Shown: piece after piece, positions 1 to 5,058 of the stretch
Position numbering within the stretch: position 1 is the stretch's first letter
Layout: every line of letters begins with the position of its first letter
Source of the DNA: an uncultured Clostridia bacterium
GTDB lineage: Bacteria; Bacillota; Clostridia; TANB77; CAG-508
Length of the DNA: 5,058 nucleotides
Direction: 5' to 3'
Assembly: GCA_934153805.1 (NCBI GenBank)
Contig: CAKPFO010000064.1
Location: forward strand, 1-5,058
Notes under the pieces: model-generated
Told to the model about the DNA's origin: nothing
Seen by the model: the letters and a program-made list of their open reading frames with translations, nothing else
Databases searched by the model: none
Program-made: the position numbers and the translations under genes

Positions 1-448
1 CTACTAACGTCTCCGTTTTTTTCAAATATTCTTTCAAATTATCAAAATCCCATATTTTTTCTTCTTTAAATGGCATATATATTATTTCGTACTTACTGTC
101 TAACCCATTAGTAGTGTTACTTATTATTTTATTTACGTTTTCTTCTAGTTCTAATTTATTCTTTGAGTTAATATAATCATGGCTAATTATATCTCCATTA
201 TAATAAATATTAAATTCTTCACCTGTCTGTTTGATTTTAGCTGTTGCAGTATACTTTTGTTTGTCAAAGGCTGCCCTTCCAGAATTGCTATTGAAAGATT
301 CTATTTCTATTTCATATCCAGATAATTTTTCTATTGTTTTTTTCATTTTTCTTTTTATTGAATCTTCTGGATTTCCTAAAACATTTTTTAATACAATTCC
401 TAAAATTATAATTAAAACAATTACTATAACAAGTTTTATCTGTTTCAT
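1..448 (-). CDS. Hypothetical membrane-anchored protein, C-terminally cut by window edge
   Basis: The frame is open from ATG at 448 to the window edge, giving 149 codons with no stop, so the C-terminus lies outside. The first in-frame triplet upstream that matters is the gatB stop itself, which leaves ATG 448 as the only plausible start. A modest AAAAGGA lies 12 nt upstream, a little far for an ideal ribosome binding site. Residues about 4-20 (KLVIVIVLIIILGIVL) form one strongly hydrophobic segment after a short positive N-terminus. No lipobox cysteine follows, so I read it as an uncleaved anchor or signal peptide rather than a lipoprotein signal. The rest is hydrophilic and Lys/Glu/Asn-rich, with alternating patterns suggesting beta strands (around YTATAKIKQTGEEFNIYYNG), and would lie outside the membrane. 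It starts 30 nt after gatB with no terminator between, so it is probably co-transcribed. I do not recognise the family; function unknown. Confidence 0.8.
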   Translation of the reverse strand, partial: MKQIKLVIVIVLIIILGIVLKNVLGNPEDSIKRKMKKTIEKLSGYEIEIESFNSNSGRAAFDKQKYTATAKIKQTGEEFNIYYNGDIISHDYINSKNKLELEENVNKIISNTTNGLDSKYEIIYMPFKEEKIWDFDNLKEYLKKTETLV

Positions 449-478
449 ATCTATTCTCGTTCCTTTTCTCTTTTTAAT

Positions 479-1921
479 TTATTTATTTAATTCTTCTATA
501 AACATCTTGTTAAGCATTTGTGGATTTGCTTTTCCTTTTGTTTCTTTCATTGCTTGTCCTACTAAAAATCCTACTGCTTTATCTTTTCCTGCTTTATAGT
601 CTGCTACTGATTGTGGGTTTGCTTCTATTATTTTTAGTACAACTTCTTTTATTGCTCCTTCATCAGAAATTTGAATCCATCCTTTTTCTTTTATTATTTC
701 TTCTGGGTCTTTTGGCTCTTCAAATAGTTCTTCTAGAACCTTTTTAGCTATTGCACTACTTATTGTTCCTTTGTCTATTAATGTTATCATTTCGGCCAAT
801 TGCTCAGCTGTAAATGGTATGCTATCTGCCTCTTCTTCTCTTTCATTTAATATTCTAGATACATCTGATAAAAGCCAGTTTGCAACTGCTTTGTGGTTTC
901 CACAAATATCTGATGCTTTTTCAAACATATTCGATAAATATTTAGATGCTGTAAGAAGTCTTGCATCTTTTTCTGAAAGTCCTATTTCTCCCATGTATCT
1001 TGCTTTTCTACTTTCTGGCAATTCTGGTAAATTATTTTTTATATTCTCTATATACTCTTCTGACAATTTTATTGCTACTAAATCTGGGTCTGGGAAATAT
1101 CTATAATCTTGTGCATCTTCTTTATCTCTCATTGAAAATGTTTTTCCAGAGACATCATCCCATCTTAATGTTTCTTGATATATTTTTCCACCATCTTCTA
1201 TAACATCAATTTGTCTGTCTGCTTCATATTCTATAGCTCTTACTATGCTTCTAAAAGAGTTCATGTTTTTCATTTCTGTACGTGTACCAAATTCTTTTGC
1301 ACCTTTTTTACGTACCGAAACGTTTACATCTGCACGTAGTGAACCCTCTTGCATTTTACAGTCTGATACTTCTATATACTCTAATATAGATTTTAATTTT
1401 TTCAAATATTGTTCTACCTCTTTTGAACTACGTAAATCTGGTTCAGAAACTATCTCTATTAAAGGTACTCCTGCTCTATTCAAATCTACTAAACTTCCTG
1501 CTCCGAATTCATTATGATTTAATTTTCCTGCATCCTCTTCTATATGAATACGTGTTAAGCCTATTTTCTTTTTATTTCCTTCGTCATCTTCTATTTCGAT
1601 GTAACCATGTTCACAAAGTGGCATATCAAATTGTGATATTTGGTATGATTTTGGAAGGTCAGGATAAAAGTAATTTTTTCTATCATTTTTACTATTTCTT
1701 GCTATTTCGCAATTTGTTGCAAGACCTGCTTTTACTGCATATTCTACTACTTTTTCGTTAAGTACAGGAAGAGCTCCTGGCATTGCCATACATACTGGAC
1801 ATACATGTGTATTAGGGTCTGCACCAAACTCTGTAGGGCAGCTACAGAATATTTTTGTTTTTGTTGAAAGTTCAGCATGAACTTCTAGTCCCATTACTAT
1901 TTCATAATCTTCTCTTGACAT
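479..1921 (-). CDS. gatB: Aspartyl/glutamyl-tRNA amidotransferase subunit B (GatB)
   Basis: GatB is the tRNA-binding and kinase-like subunit of GatCAB. Using ATP it phosphorylates the side chain of Glu on tRNA(Gln), or Asp on tRNA(Asn), then replaces the phosphate with ammonia channelled from GatA. The 480-residue length matches the family (about 475). The N-terminal catalytic domain opens with the typical MGLEVHAEL (10-18). Next come the zinc-site cysteines C26, C28, C41 and C44 (CSC and CPVC), RKNYFYPDLPKSYQISQ (81-97), HIEEDAGKL (126-134) and the family signature VDLNRAGVPLIEIV (145-158). The C-terminal part (about 330-480) is the helical tail/YqeY-like domain that contacts tRNA, ending in the conserved VGFLVGQAMK and TKGKANP stretch. 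The ATG overlaps the gatA stop by one base and has AGGAGG 9 nt upstream. Intact, with no missing key residue seen. Confidence 0.98.
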   Translation of the reverse strand: MSREDYEIVMGLEVHAELSTKTKIFCSCPTEFGADPNTHVCPVCMAMPGALPVLNEKVVEYAVKAGLATNCEIARNSKNDRKNYFYPDLPKSYQISQFDMPLCEHGYIEIEDDEGNKKKIGLTRIHIEEDAGKLNHNEFGAGSLVDLNRAGVPLIEIVSEPDLRSSKEVEQYLKKLKSILEYIEVSDCKMQEGSLRADVNVSVRKKGAKEFGTRTEMKNMNSFRSIVRAIEYEADRQIDVIEDGGKIYQETLRWDDVSGKTFSMRDKEDAQDYRYFPDPDLVAIKLSEEYIENIKNNLPELPESRKARYMGEIGLSEKDARLLTASKYLSNMFEKASDICGNHKAVANWLLSDVSRILNEREEEADSIPFTAEQLAEMITLIDKGTISSAIAKKVLEELFEEPKDPEEIIKEKGWIQISDEGAIKEVVLKIIEANPQSVADYKAGKDKAVGFLVGQAMKETKGKANPQMLNKMFIEELNK

Positions 1922-3399
1922 TAGATAGCACCTCCTTTAAATTCTGGTTTGTAATTTTCTCTGAACTTAGTAGCTTGTTCATATGTGTATGCTGCATTTA
2001 ATATTGTTTCTTCACTAAATTTTTGTCCTATTAATTGCATACCTATTGGCATACCATTACTATCTACACCACATGGAATTGATATTCCTGGTAGTCCTGC
2101 AATGTTTACAGATACTGTACAAATATCTGCCAAATACATTTCTAATGGGTTAGATGATTTTGTTCCTATATCAAAAGCTACTGTTGGTGATGTTGGAGTT
2201 AATATAACATCATATTTACTAAAAGCTTTATCAAATTCATTTTTTACTAAAGTACGTACTTGCTGAGCTTTTTTATAATAAGCATCATAATATCCAGAAG
2301 AAAGTACATAAGTTCCAAGTATAATTCTTCTTTTTACCTCACTACCAAATCCTTCACTTCTTGAATTTCTAAATAACTCTTTTAAATTAGTAAAATTAGG
2401 TGTTCTATATCCATATCTAATTCCATCAAATCTACCTAAGTTTGAACTTGCCTCTGCACATGCTATAATGTAGTAAGTTGCTAATGAATAATTTGCAATA
2501 TCTAGTGAAAATTCTTCTACTTCTGCTCCAAGTTTTTTGTATTTTTCTATTGCTTGTTCTAACTTTTCTTTTACTTCACTGTTTATCCCTTCTGCAAAGA
2601 ACTCTTTTGGGATACCTATTTTTAAACCTTTAACATCATTTTTTAAAGCTTTTGTATAATCTACTTTTTCTATATTTTCTGATGTTGTATCTTTTTCATC
2701 ATGACCTGTTATAACATTTAAAAGCATTGCTGCATCTTCTACATCTTTTGTGATTGGTCCTATTTGGTCTAAAGATGATGCAAACGCAACTAGTCCATAA
2801 CGAGAAACTAGTCCATATGTTGGCTTTAGTCCTACAACTCCACAAAAAGATGCTGGCTGACGAATTGAACCTCCTGTATCTGAACCTAATGCCCATGGTA
2901 CCATTCCTGATGCTACAGCTGCTGCACTACCACCAGATGAACCTCCTGGTACTGCATTTAAATTCCAAGGATTTTTTGTAACATGAAATGCTGAGTATTC
3001 TGTAGAACCTCCCATTGCAAATTCATCCATGTTTAATTTTCCTAAATTTATCATGTTCTCTGCATTTATCTTTTCTATTACTGTTGCATCATAAGGAGAT
3101 ACAAAGTTTTCTAGCATTTTAGAGCTACAAGTAGTTTTTACTCCTTTAGTATTTATATTATCTTTTATACCAATTGGAATACCTGCTAAGTCTCCAATTA
3201 TTTCTCCATTATTTACTTTTTCTTCTATATTTTTAGCTTTTTCTAAAGCTTCATCACATAATGTTGTAACAAATGCTTCAACATCTTTTTCTTTTTCATT
3301 TATTCTGTTTACATATGCCTCTGTAATTTCGCTTATAGTTAGCTCTTTATTCGCTAATTTTTCTTTTAATTCGTGTACAGTTAGTTCTGTAATATTCAT
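1921..3399 (-). CDS. gatA: Aspartyl/glutamyl-tRNA amidotransferase subunit A (GatA)
   Basis: GatA is the glutaminase subunit of GatCAB: it hydrolyses glutamine and passes the ammonia to GatB for amidation of Glu-tRNA(Gln) or Asp-tRNA(Asn). At 492 residues it is a normal full-length amidase-signature protein. The Ser-cisSer-Lys catalytic triad is visible as K79 (in GIPIGIKDN), S154 (in PGGSSGGSAA, 151-160) and S178 (in GSDTGGSIRQPA). These are the same numbers as in Staphylococcus aureus GatA. Residues that contact glutamine in that enzyme also line up: Y309, R358 and D425. The start is clear: ATG with AGGAGG 7 nt upstream. The gene follows gatC after an unusually long 135-nt gap and overlaps gatB by one base. 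Other amidase-family enzymes share the triad, but the adjacent gatB and gatC make the assignment secure. It should be cytoplasmic, with no signal sequence. Confidence 0.98.
   Translation of the reverse strand: MNITELTVHELKEKLANKELTISEITEAYVNRINEKEKDVEAFVTTLCDEALEKAKNIEEKVNNGEIIGDLAGIPIGIKDNINTKGVKTTCSSKMLENFVSPYDATVIEKINAENMINLGKLNMDEFAMGGSTEYSAFHVTKNPWNLNAVPGGSSGGSAAAVASGMVPWALGSDTGGSIRQPASFCGVVGLKPTYGLVSRYGLVAFASSLDQIGPITKDVEDAAMLLNVITGHDEKDTTSENIEKVDYTKALKNDVKGLKIGIPKEFFAEGINSEVKEKLEQAIEKYKKLGAEVEEFSLDIANYSLATYYIIACAEASSNLGRFDGIRYGYRTPNFTNLKELFRNSRSEGFGSEVKRRIILGTYVLSSGYYDAYYKKAQQVRTLVKNEFDKAFSKYDVILTPTSPTVAFDIGTKSSNPLEMYLADICTVSVNIAGLPGISIPCGVDSNGMPIGMQLIGQKFSEETILNAAYTYEQATKFRENYKPEFKGGAI
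1931..1936 (-). promoter_or_regulatory. gatB ribosome binding site inside the end of gatA
   Basis: AGGAGG lies 9 nt before the gatB ATG and is encoded by the last GatA codons (Lys-Gly-Gly-Ala-Ile-stop). With the TAATG stop/start overlap at 1919-1923 this arrangement favours translational coupling, which would keep GatA and GatB in equal amounts. Confidence 0.85.
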
Positions 3400-3424
3400 T
3401 AAATTGCCTCCTTTTTTCTATTTT

Positions 3425-3488
3425 GATGTCAGATGTTGGAGCTTAGAAGTTGAATTCTGGCTTTTTAATTCTGACATCTAACACATCT
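3425..3488 (-). repeat. Imperfect inverted repeat in the gatC-gatA gap
   Basis: The 135-nt gap between gatC and gatA contains a perfect 9-bp inverted pair, GATGTCAGA at 3425-3433 and TCTGACATC at 3470-3478. A looser alignment of the two ends of the 64-bp stretch (3425-3449 against the complement of about 3462-3488) also matches at most positions. A short direct repeat, AATTCTG, sits inside at 3453-3459 and 3467-3473. No T-tract follows on the minus strand, so it is not an ordinary terminator. It resembles the small palindromic intergenic elements of low-GC bacteria, but copy number cannot be seen from one window. Confidence 0.45.
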
Positions 3489-3534
3489 TTTTATTTATTT
3501 TTAACAATTCAAAAGCAAGTATTGCTATATTTGT

Positions 3535-3822
3535 TTACTGGATTACTTTTGGAATCTTAAACATATTTCTCTCTTTTTCAGGAGCATTTGACATCAATGC
3601 TTCGTTATCTTCAAATACCTTTATTTCATCTTTTCTAAATACATTATAATTTTCATTTGCACCTATTGTTTCGCTAACACCTTCCACTGGTGCATTATTT
3701 ACTATATTTGCAAAGTTTAGTATGTCTTGCAAATGTAAAATATAAGTGTCTATTTCATCTTCTTTTAAATTTAAATTAGCAAGTTTTGCTATATGCATAA
3801 TTTCTTCTCTGCTTACTTTCAT
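3535..3822 (-). CDS. gatC: Aspartyl/glutamyl-tRNA amidotransferase subunit C (GatC)
   Basis: GatC is the small non-catalytic subunit that wraps around the GatA-GatB interface and stabilises the complex. The protein has 95 residues, the usual size. The N-terminal helical part carries the family pattern (EEIMHIAKLANLNLKEDEID, then LQDILNFANIVNNAPVEGV). The C-terminal extended part has the expected NVFRKDE, then NAPEKER and the terminal FKIPKVI. Position directly upstream of gatA supports the call. ATG 3822 has a purine-rich AGGAAGG about 9 nt upstream. It is the first gene of its operon: a near-consensus promoter lies just ahead and a terminator separates it from the upstream gene. The leader is only about 30 nt, so there is no room for a T-box or another riboswitch. 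Confidence 0.95.
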   Translation of the reverse strand: MKVSREEIMHIAKLANLNLKEDEIDTYILHLQDILNFANIVNNAPVEGVSETIGANENYNVFRKDEIKVFEDNEALMSNAPEKERNMFKIPKVIQ

Positions 3823-3858
3823 AGTTAGTACCCTTCCTCTCTTTTTACTTTGTGCTCT

Positions 3859-3887
3859 ATTATATCCTTTTTTTGGTAAAAATACAA
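3859..3887 (-). promoter_or_regulatory. Predicted sigma-A promoter of the gatCAB operon
   Basis: On the minus strand TTGTAT (3882-3887), a 17-nt spacer and a perfect TATAAT (3859-3864) lie between the upstream terminator and gatC. The predicted start near 3852 gives a leader of about 30 nt. The terminator just upstream means gatCAB needs a promoter in this short interval, and this is the best match in it. Confidence 0.7.
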
Positions 3888-3897
3888 CAAAATGCTT

Positions 3898-3937
3898 AGA
3901 AAAAGTTACGGAAATATTTATTTCCGTAACTTTTTCT
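3898..3937 (-). terminator. Intrinsic terminator after the 295-residue protein gene
   Basis: A perfect 17-bp inverted repeat (AGAAAAAGTTACGGAAA at 3898-3914, complement at 3921-3937) encloses a 6-nt loop and starts 7 nt after the stop codon at 3945. Read on the minus strand, the core stem GTTACGGAAA/TTTCCGTAAC is followed by TTTTTCT. On the plus strand the hairpin is also followed by a T-rich tract, so it could stop transcription in both directions, although no plus-strand gene is visible here. It isolates the upstream gene from the gatCAB operon. Confidence 0.85.
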
Positions 3938-3944
3938 GTATTTT

Positions 3945-4832
3945 TTAATTTTCTTCTATTAGCTCAATAGCTTCCTCCACTGTTATGCCTTTTTCCCATT
4001 TTTCTTTTTCCGTTTGTTTAAAGTAGTTATATTCTCTACTTTCTAACTCTATTGTTTCATTTAAATATGGTTGCACCTCAATAGTAACAGATACAGTATT
4101 AACATCATCTAGCCTAACAGTAACTTTAGAATTCTCTAATCTTATAAAATCACCTATGCTATTTTCTCTTATTTCTATGTTTGCTCTAATATTGGGAGCT
4201 ATTAAAAAATTTTCTTGCCTTGCCTCATACATTTCTTCCAATGTAGGACAAGTTGTAGTTGCACCTAACTCTTCAAGGAATTCTTCATATTCTTTTTCAG
4301 CCGTTTCATATTTTTTATTATAATAATCTCTGGCATATTTTACTATTTTATCTTCCTTCAGAATTTGCTCTAACATGTCTTTATAGAACAAGTTCCTTGT
4401 AAAACTAAATATTTTTCCAGATATAGATATATTATAATTAACTTTAGGTAAACTTATGTGATTTTTTTCGATCAAAATAACACCTTTCTTTGATCTATAT
4501 AATTCATTATCAAATGTTACTTTTTCCTCTATATGTATGCTTCTTTCTCTTTCATCCTTTAAGTCATACTCATGCATCACACAGTTTGCATAGTTCCGGT
4601 AAAATTCTTCGTTTTCCTTTGTAAATCCTTGTGGCACTTCAAGTACAGGATAATATACTTTTATATCTTTCCTTTCTATTCCTAATCGTTCTTTATAATT
4701 GGCTTCAACAATTTGCATATTGTACGGAAGTGCTAAAAGATTCCTTTCCAACTCAGCCATTAATTTCTTTTTTGCTTCTGCTGCTCTCTTAATAAGTTCT
4801 TCTGTTTCTTTTGCCTGTTTAAATAAATCCAT
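3945..4832 (-). CDS. Hypothetical soluble 295-residue protein with N-terminal helix
   Basis: I do not recognise this family. The frame stays open upstream to an ATG at 4970, but the start at 4832 (MDLFKQAKET) is better. It has AAGGAGG 8 nt upstream, and a good promoter lies inside the longer reading frame, which would put the 4970 start outside the transcript. Residues 1-32 are a charged Ala/Lys/Glu-rich helix likely to form a short coiled coil. A Tyr/Glu/Lys-rich middle follows, then a second long charged helix (about 152-190). A region at 215-262 looks beta-stranded (ANIEIRENSIGDF, KVTVRLDDVNTVSVTIEV). The C-terminus (VEEAIELIEEN) is a short acidic helix. Only two cysteines are present (84 and 195), so there is no metal-binding cluster, and there is no signal peptide or membrane segment, so it is probably cytoplasmic. 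It has its own promoter and terminator and so need not be functionally linked to gatCAB. Real coding sequence is likely; the function is unknown. Confidence 0.85.
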   Translation of the reverse strand: MDLFKQAKETEELIKRAAEAKKKLMAELERNLLALPYNMQIVEANYKERLGIERKDIKVYYPVLEVPQGFTKENEEFYRNYANCVMHEYDLKDERERSIHIEEKVTFDNELYRSKKGVILIEKNHISLPKVNYNISISGKIFSFTRNLFYKDMLEQILKEDKIVKYARDYYNKKYETAEKEYEEFLEELGATTTCPTLEEMYEARQENFLIAPNIRANIEIRENSIGDFIRLENSKVTVRLDDVNTVSVTIEVQPYLNETIELESREYNYFKQTEKEKWEKGITVEEAIELIEEN

Positions 4833-4840
4833 ATACTTTT

Positions 4841-4847
4841 CCTCCTT
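4841..4847 (-). promoter_or_regulatory. Ribosome binding site that fixes the start of the 295-residue protein
   Basis: The minus strand reads AAGGAGG, then 8 nt, then ATG at 4832. This is the only strong Shine-Dalgarno match near any in-frame start of this reading frame. It selects ATG 4832 over the upstream ATG codons at 4970, 4883 and 4865. Confidence 0.85.
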
Positions 4848-4916
4848 TAAATATTTATTTAACATGTTGCTCCATTTCTTCATGTAAAAAGGATTTAAAC
4901 TTTTTTTTACATTAGT

Positions 4917-4945
4917 ACTATACCATAATTTCACATAATTTGCAA
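4917..4945 (-). promoter_or_regulatory. Predicted sigma-A promoter of the 295-residue protein gene
   Basis: On the minus strand TTGCAA (4940-4945) is followed by a 17-nt spacer and TATAGT (4917-4922), preceded by TGG, which fits the TGn extended -10 element. Transcription would start near 4910, leaving a leader of about 78 nt before ATG 4832. Such motifs arise by chance in AT-rich DNA. The exact spacing, the extended -10 and the position ahead of the gene support this one. Confidence 0.55.
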
Positions 4946-5058
4946 GATTAGATATTTTTAAGGTACCCAAAATATTAATTTCGATAAGTGAAAAAGTAAA
5001 TGCAATTAATAATATAGATAGTATATTCTAGTCTTACAAGTAGTCTTAATGTACAATA

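Noticed and set aside
520..1761. Plus-strand open frames opposite gatB, rich in Leu and Phe
   Set aside because: They are antisense shadows of a confidently identified gene. Their hydrophobic make-up comes from reading the complement of Lys/Glu-rich codons, and they lack convincing ribosome binding sites.
2699..2981. Short frames on both strands inside gatA
   Set aside because: They overlap the conserved GatA catalytic region in other frames, have no independent initiation signals and show no recognisable protein features.
3514..3526. Small hairpin AGCAA/TTGCT just after gatC, followed by TTTT on the minus strand, as a possible terminator
   Set aside because: A 5-bp stem with a 3-nt loop and a broken T-tract is too weak. 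A stop here would also cut gatA and gatB off from the only good promoter.
3823..3944. Possible T-box or other riboswitch controlling gatCAB
   Set aside because: The hairpin at 3898-3937 lies upstream of the predicted promoter and directly after the previous stop codon, and the predicted leader is only about 30 nt. No T-box-like structure fits.
4833..4970. 46-codon N-terminal extension of the 295-residue protein (start at ATG 4970)
   Set aside because: The predicted promoter at 4917-4945 lies inside it, the strong ribosome binding site is at 4841-4847, and the extension's composition differs from the protein that follows. It is probably just an open frame in AT-rich leader DNA.
5011..5039. 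Second promoter-like match on the minus strand (TTGTAA, 17-nt spacer, TATATT)
   Set aside because: The -10 is weak, there is no gene directly behind it and the better extended -10 promoter is closer to the gene. Chance matches are expected in DNA this AT-rich.

Overview
This window is very AT-rich (roughly 70% A+T by eye) and every gene I can support reads on the minus strand. Strong AGGAGG-type ribosome binding sites, consensus-like sigma-A promoters, the gatC-gatA-gatB gene order and standard-code Trp codons (TGG) suggest a low-GC Firmicute, probably a clostridium-like species. That placement is inferred from style and gene order, not from a phylogenetic marker search.

In transcription order (high to low coordinates): (1) about 4832-5058 is a leader region holding an extended -10 promoter and a strong ribosome binding site. 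(2) 3945-4832 encodes an unrecognised 295-residue soluble protein, followed at once by a 17-bp hairpin terminator (3898-3937). Together these look like a one-gene transcription unit. (3) A near-consensus promoter (3859-3887) starts a new unit about 30 nt upstream of gatC. (4) gatC (3535-3822), gatA (1921-3399) and gatB (479-1921) encode the three subunits of the tRNA-dependent amidotransferase GatCAB. gatC and gatA are separated by an unusually long 135-nt gap containing an imperfect inverted repeat. gatA and gatB overlap by one base (TAATG), and the gatB ribosome binding site lies in the last codons of gatA. (5) After a 30-nt gap with no visible terminator, a membrane-anchored hypothetical protein begins at 448 and runs off the window edge.

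GatCAB converts Glu-tRNA(Gln) to Gln-tRNA(Gln), and in many bacteria Asp-tRNA(Asn) to Asn-tRNA(Asn). GatA is a glutaminase that releases ammonia, GatB binds the tRNA and activates its misacylated amino acid, and GatC holds the two together. All key residues I could check are present, so the complex should be functional.

This is mostly an ordinary housekeeping locus. I see no mobile element, CRISPR array, tRNA, rRNA, riboswitch or defence system. The less ordinary parts are the two unrecognised proteins flanking gatCAB and the repeat-like insert between gatC and gatA.
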